DNA from: CAZADH01 sp964483805
Lineage (GTDB): Bacteria > Muiribacteriota > Ozemobacteria > Ozemobacterales > Ozemobacteraceae
DNA: 41,246 bases
Direction of reading: 5' to 3'
Assembly (NCBI GenBank): GCA_964483805.1
Contig: CAZADH010000017.1
Location: 1 to 41,246, forward strand
A program made the translations under genes and the position numbers. The stretch's first letter is position 1. Each line of letters starts with the position of its first letter. The notes below the pieces were generated by a model. It searched no databases, was not told the DNA's origin, and was given only the letters and a program-made list of their open reading frames with translations. Positions 25,949 through 34,461 of the stretch are shown piece after piece.

Positions 25949-26833
25949 ATGAACAAAATGGCAAACCGAAGCAATGGACCCCGGCGGTGGTCGGCGTCTG
26001 GACTGGTGCTCCTGGTTCTCTGTCTGCTCGAATTGACGGCGGTCGGAGTCGATGCACGCACCGCGGCGAAACCAGCGAAAAGCAATACAACGTCCGTCAA
26101 GTCGGCGCCCGACCTCTCGCTTGCGGCCGAGATGCGCGAGGGGGTGATCCTGCAGTCGGGCCCGGGTTCGGCAACGCTGCACCTGCGTGGCGATATCGAA
26201 CTCGCCGATCGCCCGGTGTCGCCCGCGTCGACCTTCAAGGTCGTGGTCGCTGCCGCCGCGCTCGCGGACCGTGTCTGCACCCCCGAAACCCGGCACCAAT
26301 GCGCCGATCGCCATCTGCCCTTCGGCACCGCAGCATTGAATCTGCATCAGGCCTTGGTGTTTTCGAGCAACGACTATTTTGCGTGGTTGGGGGCGCAGGT
26401 TGGCAAACCGTCGTTGACGGCCTGGATCAAACGCTTGGGCTATCCGGCCGGCAACGTCAACGACCAGTGGTTGGGGCAGTCGTGGCGCCCGGTCATTTGG
26501 GGCGGCAAACTGAAAATCACGGCCCGCGGGGTGCACGACTTCACCGAGCGACTGGCGGCCGGGCGCCTGCCGTTGCCGGCTGCGGTGCAGGCCCAGTTGC
26601 GGGCAGCCCTGGCCTGGCCGAGTCCCGATCCGAACTGGACTCTCTTTGGCAAGACCGGATGCTACGATGGCGCCGTGTGGTTCACCGGTTTCGCGGAACA
26701 TCGATCGGGTGAATACAAAGTATTTACAATCTTGCTGCGCGGCAATATCGCCCGGCGGCACGAGGCGATCGGTCGGTTCTATCGCGCCTTCGGCCTGACC
26801 TGGGACAAAGCGCTGTTGCGGTCGCTGCGCTGA
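25949..26833 (+). CDS. Class D beta-lactamase/penicillin-binding-like serine enzyme
   Basis: A 294-aa exported protein with the three active-site motifs of penicillin-interacting serine enzymes in order: STFK (S-x-x-K, in PASTFKVVVAAAALAD, near residue 96), SSN (S-x-N, in VFSSNDYFAW) and KTG (in LFGKTGCYDGAVWF). STFK and overall size recall class D beta-lactamases and the related C-terminal domain of BlaR/MecR sensors. The SxN motif is more PBP-like. It may be a small transpeptidase, carboxypeptidase or beta-lactamase; resistance is not implied. An N-terminal hydrophobic helix (GLVLLVLCLLELTAV) exports or anchors it. The start is ATG 25949, with GTAGGG upstream. It diverges from the TPR gene and converges on the amidohydrolase gene (21 nt gap). 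Confidence 0.8.
   Translation: MNKMANRSNGPRRWSASGLVLLVLCLLELTAVGVDARTAAKPAKSNTTSVKSAPDLSLAAEMREGVILQSGPGSATLHLRGDIELADRPVSPASTFKVVVAAAALADRVCTPETRHQCADRHLPFGTAALNLHQALVFSSNDYFAWLGAQVGKPSLTAWIKRLGYPAGNVNDQWLGQSWRPVIWGGKLKITARGVHDFTERLAAGRLPLPAAVQAQLRAALAWPSPDPNWTLFGKTGCYDGAVWFTGFAEHRSGEYKVFTILLRGNIARRHEAIGRFYRAFGLTWDKALLRSLR
26713..26723. repeat. Dispersed motif ATAC-N3-GTAT (perfect)
   Basis: ATAC-AAA-GTAT within AATACAAAGTATTTAC, inside the beta-lactamase-like gene. The codons are GAA TAC AAA GTA TTT ACA ATC, an A/T-ending cluster unlike its neighbours. Confidence 0.6.
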
Positions 26834-26854
26834 CCGCGACCGCGCGGCGCCCAC

Positions 26855-28183
26855 TCAACCTTTGTATTCGCGCACCAGTCCGAGGTTCTTGCCGACCATG
26901 TGCCGGGCCCGGGAATCGGCCTCGGCTTTGATCTTCTCCTCGTCGAGGGTCAGCAGTTCGCGTTTTCGCATCACCAACCGCCCGTCGATGATGACGTGAT
27001 CGATGTCGCTGCCGCGGGCACTGTGCACCAGGTTGGCGACCAGGTTGTGGTCGGGCACGAGATGGGGCTGATCGAGGTCGAACAGGACAATATCAGCGGC
27101 GTGCCCCGGCGCGAGCACGCCCGCGTCGCCGAAACCCATGGCCCGTGCCCCGTGCCGCGTGGCCATGCGCAACGGCAGATCGCCGGCGAGCACGGTCGGA
27201 TCGTTCGTGCGCAGCTTCTGCAGCAGCGGCGTGAAACGCACGGCCGCCTTCATGTCGAGGTCGCTGTTGGAGCCGGGACCGTCGGTGCCGATGGCCACGT
27301 TGATGCCGGCGTGCAGCAGCGGGCGCAGATCGTTAACGCCCATGGCCAGCTTCATGTAGGTGATCGGGCAATGCGCGACGCTCACGTTGCGGCGGGCCAG
27401 GATCTCGACATCGTCGGTATCGAGGTACAGGGCGTGGGCGACGACCGCCGGGCCGGCGAAGATCCCGCAATCGTCGAGGTGGGCCGTGGGGGTCTTGCCG
27501 TGCAAACGCCGCGAAGTCTCGACCTGTTCCGTCGATTCGGCCAGATGGATGTGAACCGGCAGGTGCCGGTCTTGCGCCAGGGCGGCAATTTCACGCAGGA
27601 ACGGCGGCGGACATACATACGGCGAATGCGGACCGAGCACGGTCTTGATGCGGCCGTGCGCCTGGTCCTGCCAGCGCTCGACGAACGCGAGCGCACCGGC
27701 GAGGTCGGTGCCCACCTCCTTGTCGGCGCCAATGCCGAACTGGCACCAGGTCAATGCGGCCTTCATCCCGGCACTGTCGACGATCTGGGCGACCCGATCC
27801 ATGTAGAAATAGTGGTCGTTGAAGGCCACGCACCCCGAACGGATCATTTCGCATGCCGCCAATGCCGCGCCCCACTCGACATCGTCGGCCGTCAGGGCCG
27901 ATTCAGCGACCCAGATGCGCTCGTTGAACCAGCGATCGAGCGGCAGGTCTTCGGCCCAGCCGCGTTCGAAGGTCATGGCGGCATGACAGTGGGCGTTGTA
28001 GAAACCCGGCAACGCGGCATGGCGGCGCCCGTCGATGGTCACCGTCGGGGTGAAGTCGGGCGGCACCTCGCCAATGGCGCGGATCAGGCGGCCTTCGATA
28101 CAGATGTTCGTGTTGCGTAACACGCGGCCGTCTCCATCGAGCGTGACAACGTCGACATTGCTGATGAGGGTGTTCGTGTTCAT
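26855..28183 (-). CDS. Amidohydrolase, MTA/SAH deaminase-like
   Basis: Metal-dependent amidohydrolase of 442 aa, most like 5-methylthioadenosine/S-adenosylhomocysteine deaminases and related chlorohydrolases (TrzA/AtzA group). Metal ligands are visible: HCHAAM (first His pair), HIHLAEST (His in strand 5), AHALYLDTDD (His) and GTDGPGSNSDLDM (Asp of strand 8). The last block is usually GTDGAASNNDLDM, so the substrate loop differs slightly and guanine or other amine substrates cannot be excluded. The composite beta domain is formed by the N- and C-termini (LPGFYNAHCH; GHAADIVLFDLD). The start is ATG 28183; an in-frame ATG at 28228 lacks support. It is convergent with the PBP-like gene and divergent from the Skp-like pair. 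Confidence 0.85.
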   Translation of the reverse strand: MNTNTLISNVDVVTLDGDGRVLRNTNICIEGRLIRAIGEVPPDFTPTVTIDGRRHAALPGFYNAHCHAAMTFERGWAEDLPLDRWFNERIWVAESALTADDVEWGAALAACEMIRSGCVAFNDHYFYMDRVAQIVDSAGMKAALTWCQFGIGADKEVGTDLAGALAFVERWQDQAHGRIKTVLGPHSPYVCPPPFLREIAALAQDRHLPVHIHLAESTEQVETSRRLHGKTPTAHLDDCGIFAGPAVVAHALYLDTDDVEILARRNVSVAHCPITYMKLAMGVNDLRPLLHAGINVAIGTDGPGSNSDLDMKAAVRFTPLLQKLRTNDPTVLAGDLPLRMATRHGARAMGFGDAGVLAPGHAADIVLFDLDQPHLVPDHNLVANLVHSARGSDIDHVIIDGRLVMRKRELLTLDEEKIKAEADSRARHMVGKNLGLVREYKG

Positions 28184-28287
28184 GGCATTATGATGCCCTG
28201 CGCCGGCTCGTGGATGCAACCTCGACAAGTCTCGCGCGTTGACTTCGTGTGGGCGGTCCCACTAGGATGGGTGCGGGGGTACCGACA

Positions 28288-29091
28288 ATGTTAAAAAAAT
28301 GGTACAGAGCGAACTGGTTGGGCCTGGCGTGGGTGTTTGTTGTCCTGGGCGCGCAGCTTGGGTTGGCGACACCCCTGGTGGGCGTGATCGATTCGCGTTT
28401 CCTGCTGATGGTGCATCCGTTGTTTCGCACGCTCGATCCGGAGACCCGGCGGTTTGCCGGTGCGACGGCCCCGAGCACGAGTGTTGCCGACGAGAACAAG
28501 CGCTTGACGGCCGATCTGGCCGAGACGCGTAAGCTGATCGAGGCCGGCTTCGCTGCACTGAAGTCAGCGATGGCCAAGGCCCGCACGCCCGAAGAGCGGC
28601 GCAGTGCCGAAAACGCCTACTGGACGACACGACGGGCCGCCGAAAAGAAAGTCGAGTCTCTGCAAGAACGGCTTGCCGTGCTGGCACGGGCCTTGCCGGC
28701 GCCCGATGGCGGCGCCCAGACCCCACGAGACGTCTTGTTGAAGCCGCTGTTGCAGATCGACGAGGACATTCGCAGCGCCGTTGGGCGGGCGGCAGCGGCG
28801 CGGCGGGTTGCGGTCGTCATCGATGAAGCGGCGTTGTTGCCTCAGGCCCCGCCGGCGGCGTTCGAGCCGAGTATCCTGCACAGCACCGCCCTGGAAGAAA
28901 TTCTTACAGGACGTAATCCCGCGAAAGTGGGGCTGCTGCCCCAATGGTTGGCACAGGCCCGTCTCTATTGGCACCAGCGGCTGCCGGGCGCGGTTAGTCG
29001 GCCGGTCCACGGACCGGTGGTCGATCTTCGCTTCGAAGCGGCACGCATCTTGCTGGAACAGGTCAGAGACTCCCGGGAGAAGACACGATGA
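28288..29091 (+). CDS. Skp/OmpH-like periplasmic protein, first of tandem pair
   Basis: A 267-aa protein with an N-terminal hydrophobic signal (WLGLAWVFVVLGAQLGLA). VGVIDSRFLLMVHPLF, resembling the start of mature OmpH/Skp subunits (V-x-ID-x), comes next. A long charged helical region (residues ~65-130, ENKRLTADLAETRKLIEAGF..., AEKKVESLQERLAVLARAL) suggests a coiled coil. The C-terminal ~100 residues are not part of canonical Skp (about 160 aa). Skp-type chaperones hold outer-membrane or secreted proteins in the periplasm. The start is ATG 28288; the next gene overlaps by 4 nt (ATGA) and is a paralogue. Position suggests they serve the large secreted protein downstream. Confidence 0.7.
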   Translation: MLKKWYRANWLGLAWVFVVLGAQLGLATPLVGVIDSRFLLMVHPLFRTLDPETRRFAGATAPSTSVADENKRLTADLAETRKLIEAGFAALKSAMAKARTPEERRSAENAYWTTRRAAEKKVESLQERLAVLARALPAPDGGAQTPRDVLLKPLLQIDEDIRSAVGRAAAARRVAVVIDEAALLPQAPPAAFEPSILHSTALEEILTGRNPAKVGLLPQWLAQARLYWHQRLPGAVSRPVHGPVVDLRFEAARILLEQVRDSREKTR

Positions 29092-30095
29092 ACAGAACCA
29101 AGACGCCGACGGCAGGTCGCCACCTGGTGGTGGCGTATTGCTTTGTATTGCTGTTCGTCGGGTCGGTTGCGGCCCAGGGCGTGCCGCCCCGTGCCGGCGT
29201 CCCGGTCTCGGGAGGGTTTGCGACGATCGATTATCGCGCCTGCCTGGCCCTGCATCCGTTGATGGCCGACTACGACTTCGCTGCCGAGCGGTTCTCGCGG
29301 GCGGGTGTGAAGCGGGGCGATCCCAAGGCCATGGAAACCGCTTACCACGCGATGGCGGGCAAGAAGAAAGCGCTCGAACCGCGGCGACAGGAACTCGAGC
29401 GCCGCCGACAGGCCCTGCAACTGCAGTTCAACAATCTCGATCTCGATCAGTTGAAGAATGTCATCGCCCAGCTCAAACCGGCATCGGCCAGCGCGGTGCC
29501 GGCGCCGTCACCGCTATCCGATGCGCGTCTCGTCGAGCGGCGGGCCGAGTTGCAGCGACAGATTGCGGCGCTCCAGCGCGAGGAGGCCAACCTGCTCGAC
29601 GAGGTCTGGAACGACGTGCTGATGACGCGCGAAGAAACCGACAAGCGGTTGCAGCAGGTGATCAACGAAGTCGAGGGGGCGATTCGCGAGACGGCGACCG
29701 CGATGGGCGTGGGCGCCGTCATTGACGATACGTTGGCGGTGGCGTCCATGCCGATCGATCGCATCCGGGAAGTGCCGGAGTCGACGCCGTTGTTCACGAC
29801 CTCGCTCTACCGGTTGATCCTCGATGCGCCGTTCCCTGAACCCGGGAAGCCGTCGATGGCCAACCACTGGGCCTCCGAACTGCAGCGCAATCTGGGCCGG
29901 CAGGTCACGGGTTACCTGGGAGCAATGCGGCACGAGGTGGTCGAGGCGGCGCACGGTTTCCGCAGTCCGAAGTTGTTCGTCATGGGGGGCGTCGATATCA
30001 CCGTGCCCGTGTGCGAGCGGTTGTTTCAGCAATACAAAGTAAATCCATATCTGCTGCAAACCTTGAAAACGACCCTGGGTTCGTATCGGCGTTAG
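29088..30095 (+). CDS. Skp/OmpH-like periplasmic protein, second of tandem pair
   Basis: A 335-aa paralogue of the preceding protein. It has a signal peptide (residues ~13-29, VVAYCFVLLFVGSVAAQ), then FATIDYRACLALHPLMADYD, aligning with VGVIDSRFLLMVHPLFRTLD of its neighbour. A coiled-coil region (residues ~85-115 and 150-205; KKKALEPRRQELERRRQALQ, VERRAELQRQIAALQREEAN) follows, then the Skp-like VINEVEGAIRETATAMGVGAVIDD. That segment resembles the family's closing strand. About 110 extra C-terminal residues have no match I recognise. The start overlaps the upstream stop (ATGA). A 173-nt spacer with an intergenic element separates it from the large secreted protein gene. Confidence 0.72.
   Translation: MNRTKTPTAGRHLVVAYCFVLLFVGSVAAQGVPPRAGVPVSGGFATIDYRACLALHPLMADYDFAAERFSRAGVKRGDPKAMETAYHAMAGKKKALEPRRQELERRRQALQLQFNNLDLDQLKNVIAQLKPASASAVPAPSPLSDARLVERRAELQRQIAALQREEANLLDEVWNDVLMTREETDKRLQQVINEVEGAIRETATAMGVGAVIDDTLAVASMPIDRIREVPESTPLFTTSLYRLILDAPFPEPGKPSMANHWASELQRNLGRQVTGYLGAMRHEVVEAAHGFRSPKLFVMGGVDITVPVCERLFQQYKVNPYLLQTLKTTLGSYRR
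29135..29151 (+). repeat. Short direct repeat GTATTGC-TTT-GTATTGC
   Basis: Two direct copies of GTATTGC with a 3-nt spacer in the signal-peptide region of the second Skp-like gene. This is a direct-repeat arrangement of the half-site seen in the dispersed ATAC-N3-GTAT motif. Confidence 0.5.
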
Positions 30096-30145
30096 GCAGA
30101 GTCGGGTTTCAGACCGACAACCCCGGCGAAAGAAAACTGGCGGTC

Positions 30146-30232
30146 GGGCGGGTTGTTTGCACTGCCCGAAACTGCCTTTCGGGCCGCCCTCCGTGGCGGC
30201 AAACGCCCACTACGCCCATCGTGGGCGAGCGG
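30146..30232. repeat. Intergenic structured element (copy 3)
   Basis: Most complete copy. Hairpin 1 is GCCCGAAA-CTGCC-TTTCGGGC (30164-30184). Hairpin 2 is GCCGCC (30183-30188) with GGCGGC (30195-30200). Hairpin 3 is GCCCA-TCG-TGGGC (30214-30226). The first 44 nt (30146-30189) are nearly identical to 37083-37126. It lies about 36 nt before the start of the large secreted protein gene and would be in its leader if co-transcribed with the Skp-like genes. Confidence 0.65.
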
Positions 30233-30267
30233 GTCCGGTCAATGGGAAGGTTGGGGGAGGTGTGCGT

Positions 30268-33200
30268 ATGCAACGTCGGCAAGCCTGGGCGCTCGGTGTC
30301 TTGTTGGTCGTCATGGCGTGTCAAACCGCGTCGTTGATGGCGCTCGACGACTTCTACATGCAGAATGGCGACGCCTACCTGCTCATCGGCAATGGGCCGA
30401 AAAACGGCGTCTACAAGCTGAATAACCTGATCCCCGGCGGGACCCCGGTGTCATTGTATGTACCGGGCGAGGCGTTCAACCTCTCGGCGTCGATGAAGCC
30501 CGTGGCCGGCAATCCGCCGACGAAAGAACTCTGGACATTCGCCTCGGCGGGAACCACCGGTATGCATGGCGCAACACAGCCTCTGGTGCGCAAAGTGCTG
30601 ACCTCGGTCCACCTCGACCCTGCCCAGCCCGGTCTGCCGGCCTACACGGGTCTGCGCGACAAGATTGCGCACGTGCATCACAACTATCCGGGGCAGACGA
30701 TTTCCGGTGTCGGCATTCATGACCCCCACAGTTACCCGGTGCCTTACACGGCGAATTTCGACGGCAACGACTATCCGTGCACCTGGACTCCGACCCCGGT
30801 TCCGGGCCAGCCCGGCTACTTCTACGTGCAGAGCGGGCGCTGGTATCATTCGGGTGACGACGCGGAACAGATCTACAGTTCGTTCACTTATCTGAAACCC
30901 GACTGGTGGGGCACGACCGCGCCGTCGGTGATCGGCGCCTACAACATGTACGGGTTCGTGCAGTGCACCGATGGTGCGGGCAATCCGTTCCTGGGCGGCT
31001 GGTGCCACAAGCTGGTGCGTGAGACCGTGCAGGTCGACGAGCGCATCCTGAATCTGATCGAGTTCAACGTCTCCCGGTATCTGGCCGGGTTGCCGGCCGG
31101 TCCGAACAACCAGGGCGAGGCCGGTCGCGTGGTCATCAGCTCGACCAACACCAAAGACACGCTGAACGAGTGTGGCGACCCTTGCGCGCCGGGCACCGGT
31201 CCGGGCACGCCGCTGCCGTTCGGTGAACAGCCCTACATGGACTGTCTCGTCTCGGGCGCGGGGCGCAGTTACCTCTATAACCGCCAGCCGAGCAGCCCGG
31301 TCTACTCATTGACACTCAACGGCGCGGCATACGGCGGTTCGACCATCGGCAACCCCAGTGAGGCAACCGCCAAGAAACTGGGCGTCAGCAGCCGCAGCCC
31401 GACCACTGACTGGGTGTATGTATTGGGTATTACGGAGGTCAACAACTGGTTGGCGGCGGCGCACGTGCCGGCCAGTGCCTTCCTGCGCGAACTTACCGAC
31501 GTTGCCGTGTCCGATCAGTGGTGGCAGACCGGCGGTATCGTCTATGCCTATGACAAGCAACAGGGTTTCGTCTACAAGTTCGTCCGCAACGAGGTGTCCG
31601 GGGTGCCGCCACTGCCGGAAGTCATCAACGTTTACGATGGCACGATCTATCCCGATTCGATCGATGCCGACGGTTTCGGCAATCTTTACTTTGTAAAGAC
31701 GGAGCGCAGCCCGGCCAATGTACCCGGCACCGACATGCCGACTTTCTCTGCGGGGCAGGCGGTCGGGCATTACAAGAAGTCGCCGATGGTGGCCGACCTC
31801 TTCGCGGCCAAGTTCGAGCAGGTGGTCTACAAAGGGGTGACCATGCGCGATTACTATCGGCGCACCTTCACGCCGATCGGTCAACACATCACCCTGGGGA
31901 TCAACCAGTTCGAGATGGATTTCACCTGCAACCCGGCGTCGTTGACCGACCGCTCATGCTGGACGATGATCCCGCCTTTGCGCCGCACCTCACCCGATGT
32001 TGCGACCAACTACCGCACCGAAGTCGCCGTCATCAACGTGTGCACGCCGCCACCGGTTTCGGGGACCGACGCCAAGATCGATCTGAACGGGCCGCTGGTC
32101 GGGCCGACCGAAGACTCGCTGGTCAATGCACCCACGCCCTATGACGATCGCACGCAGTACTTCTTCCGCGTCGAGAACGCGCCGAAGTTCGACGAAAACG
32201 GGGTCAACCTCAACGGCATGGCCACCGATGATTTCAACGGCAACAGCTTCCCGGGCATGTTCCCGACCACCACCAAGCCGTCGACGCTCAAGTATTTCTG
32301 GAAACTGACGCAGACCAAGAACCGCTACGGCGAACCGCTCAACAACGTCGTGAAAGATGGCCTCACGCCGAGCGACAAGCCGATCCTGCCGGTGATGTTC
32401 GGCCCCGGCGAGTGGGAGATCGCGGTTCGCTCCGAGTACCAGTACTACCAGTACGACCGCATGCCCGCCGGCGTCTTGTCCGACCGCAAGGAAGACTACA
32501 TTTCGGGGACACTGTCGCCGCGCTCGCTTGACGGCACCGGGTGGGCCCGGGCCGTGATCAACATCCAGACTGCGACCGACACCCGTTACCCGGGTGGCCC
32601 ATGCGTAATCATGTCGGGGCAACCAAGCGGTGGCTCGTATGTCTACCACCCGACCCTCGACGGATCGCTCAACAGCGAGTGGGCGGCGGAACGGGCTGCT
32701 CCGGCGGCGCCGCCGGCGGCATTCTACGTGATCCCGCAGATCAAGGCGGGGCAGACCTGGGCGTTCCAGGTGCGCGAGAACCAGCAGAACCGCCGCAACG
32801 GCATCGACCGCATCGCCTTGATGACGGCCGCCAATCCGCCGATTCCGGCCGAGTCCTACAGCGATCTGCAGTGGCTCGGTCTGCCCAAATTTTCGTGGAA
32901 GATCAGTCTTACCGATCCGACCGGGGCCACCAAGCTCGTCGAGATCACCAAGGAACCAACGGTGCCGCAGTTGATCGCCGCGCCCGGCCAGCAGATGTTC
33001 GAGATCCCCAGTGAGCCGGGCAGCTACTCGGTGCACGTCGACGCGGCGCGTACCTATTCGTATGTATATTACTATCTGCAGGCGGTGACTCTGCCCAATG
33101 GGGCCGTCGTGCAGGTGCCCAAGAGCGATACGAAATACATCACCATTTCGGCCGGTGCCGATGCCACTGTGATCGTGCTCGACACCACCCCGCCGGGGCG

Positions 33201-34458
33201 CACCCTGCCTGATCTGGCGGGCGCCGCCCAGGCCGCCTGGACCATGGACACTTCGACGCTGTGGGGCACGACTGGCGATCTGCTCGCCGCGGCCGTCGAC
33301 GGCAAGACGAACCCGACCGCCATCACATTGTGGGTCGCCGATGACAACCCGTACGGCAATGTCACCGTGCATCCGAACATCACCAACAAACCGAGCGACC
33401 CGTTCTTTTCGTCATACAAAGTAAAGCATGACGGCGGATGGCGAATCGCCACCTTCAGCTACACCAATGCCTACACCGAGACGGTGCCCGACGCCCTCGC
33501 CGCGGCGGTCACCCCGAGCCGGGTGCGCTATCAGTCGGCTCCTGACGGCAGCAACAACTGGCCGTCGTCGGCGTACGCGGTGCGGCAGGCCGACTACGAC
33601 TTCAATACCTTGCCCACGGGCACTGGCCTGGCCAAAGTCCGCTCCTGGAGCTATCGCCGTTACCAGATCGACCTGTCGGCGCTGGCCCATTTCACGCGTG
33701 ACAATGCGACAACCTACCGGCCGAACATGGAGATCACCTACGCCAACAACCTGCCGGCCTACGTGAATCTGAAGTTTGGTTGGGGCGTGTCGGATGCCTC
33801 GAACAACGTGTTTCGCCCGCCGCACGACGGTAACCTCGTGGTTCGTGACAACGATCGGCCGAACGTGTTCCTCAGGGCGGTCAGCGAGCGTCGCTTGACC
33901 GAGAACCTGATTGCGCCGAGCAACATCGACCCGCTGCATTACGCGACCCGCTGGACGCAGTTGGCGCGGGGAACAGGGGTAAGCGAAGACGTCAGTGGTG
34001 TGGCGCACTGGACCTACGGTGGCGGCGCCCTCAACGCACCCACGCCGTTGACCGATGTGGCGGTCGGGTTCCGCTTCTCGGCGGCCGGCGTGACCACATC
34101 GCTGGCGCAGGAAGTGGTCAACGGTACATCGACGCTCGAGATCGACGTGCCGGCGCAGTTCTCGACGATTCTTGCCGATAACGTCGGCACGACGACGCGC
34201 ACGCTGTGGCGCCTGCTCGATTCGTCGGGCAGTCTCATCACCGACATGGGCACGGCGCCGGGGTTCCGCTATATCTTCCGCGATGCGGGTTACTACCTGG
34301 TGAATGTGCGGGTCAACGACGATGCCCTCGATTGGCCGACCGATGTGAACAACCCGCGCGTGGCGGTGTCGCGGCCGAACAGTCGTGAACTGACGGCCGT
34401 CGTGCCGGTGGCCGATTCGCGCCTCAACGTGCGTATCATCGAGAAGAACGTGAAGTGA
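30268..34458 (+). CDS. Very large secreted/surface protein (1396 aa), possible PilY1-like role
   Basis: I do not recognise the family. ATG 30268 has GGGGGAGG about 7 nt upstream, then a signal peptide (residues ~5-24, WALGVLLVVMACQTASLMAL). The first ~500 residues have beta-propeller-like Tyr/Gly-rich strands (GDAYLLIGNGPKNGVYKLN, GGIVYAYDKQQGFVYKFV). SIDADGFGNLYFVK resembles an Asp-rich Ca2+ loop. The second half is beta-rich, with Ig/PKD-like segments (FEIPSEPGSYSVHVDAARTYSY; YIFRDAGYYLVNVRVNDDALDW). No membrane anchor or sortase signal is visible. An exported protein and three pseudopilins follow at very short spacing, as minor pilins flank PilY1 in type IV pilus systems. No von Willebrand domain was seen, so PilY1 identity is not claimed. 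Confidence 0.75.
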   Translation: MQRRQAWALGVLLVVMACQTASLMALDDFYMQNGDAYLLIGNGPKNGVYKLNNLIPGGTPVSLYVPGEAFNLSASMKPVAGNPPTKELWTFASAGTTGMHGATQPLVRKVLTSVHLDPAQPGLPAYTGLRDKIAHVHHNYPGQTISGVGIHDPHSYPVPYTANFDGNDYPCTWTPTPVPGQPGYFYVQSGRWYHSGDDAEQIYSSFTYLKPDWWGTTAPSVIGAYNMYGFVQCTDGAGNPFLGGWCHKLVRETVQVDERILNLIEFNVSRYLAGLPAGPNNQGEAGRVVISSTNTKDTLNECGDPCAPGTGPGTPLPFGEQPYMDCLVSGAGRSYLYNRQPSSPVYSLTLNGAAYGGSTIGNPSEATAKKLGVSSRSPTTDWVYVLGITEVNNWLAAAHVPASAFLRELTDVAVSDQWWQTGGIVYAYDKQQGFVYKFVRNEVSGVPPLPEVINVYDGTIYPDSIDADGFGNLYFVKTERSPANVPGTDMPTFSAGQAVGHYKKSPMVADLFAAKFEQVVYKGVTMRDYYRRTFTPIGQHITLGINQFEMDFTCNPASLTDRSCWTMIPPLRRTSPDVATNYRTEVAVINVCTPPPVSGTDAKIDLNGPLVGPTEDSLVNAPTPYDDRTQYFFRVENAPKFDENGVNLNGMATDDFNGNSFPGMFPTTTKPSTLKYFWKLTQTKNRYGEPLNNVVKDGLTPSDKPILPVMFGPGEWEIAVRSEYQYYQYDRMPAGVLSDRKEDYISGTLSPRSLDGTGWARAVINIQTATDTRYPGGPCVIMSGQPSGGSYVYHPTLDGSLNSEWAAERAAPAAPPAAFYVIPQIKAGQTWAFQVRENQQNRRNGIDRIALMTAANPPIPAESYSDLQWLGLPKFSWKISLTDPTGATKLVEITKEPTVPQLIAAPGQQMFEIPSEPGSYSVHVDAARTYSYVYYYLQAVTLPNGAVVQVPKSDTKYITISAGADATVIVLDTTPPGRTLPDLAGAAQAAWTMDTSTLWGTTGDLLAAAVDGKTNPTAITLWVADDNPYGNVTVHPNITNKPSDPFFSSYKVKHDGGWRIATFSYTNAYTETVPDALAAAVTPSRVRYQSAPDGSNNWPSSAYAVRQADYDFNTLPTGTGLAKVRSWSYRRYQIDLSALAHFTRDNATTYRPNMEITYANNLPAYVNLKFGWGVSDASNNVFRPPHDGNLVVRDNDRPNVFLRAVSERRLTENLIAPSNIDPLHYATRWTQLARGTGVSEDVSGVAHWTYGGGALNAPTPLTDVAVGFRFSAAGVTTSLAQEVVNGTSTLEIDVPAQFSTILADNVGTTTRTLWRLLDSSGSLITDMGTAPGFRYIFRDAGYYLVNVRVNDDALDWPTDVNNPRVAVSRPNSRELTAVVPVADSRLNVRIIEKNVK
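31683..31699. repeat. Variant of dispersed palindrome (TTAC-N3-GTAA)
   Basis: TCTTTAC-TTT-GTAAAGA is a perfect 7-3-7 inverted repeat inside the large secreted protein gene. It has the same spacing and TTT/AAA centre as the ATAC-N3-GTAT sites. Confidence 0.5.
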
Positions 34459-34461
34459 GCG

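Noticed and set aside
25949..26833. Antibiotic-resistance gene (class D beta-lactamase)
   Set aside because: The active-site motifs fit, but S-x-N and the short length also fit PBP-like enzymes; resistance cannot be inferred from sequence alone.
25778..26854. N-terminal extension of the giant TPR frame
   Set aside because: The frame stays open but runs antisense to the serine-enzyme gene, and the signal peptide begins at ATG 25777.
30268..34458. Bona fide PilY1
   Set aside because: The operon position matches, but no von Willebrand domain or clear PilY1 C-terminal domain could be recognised.
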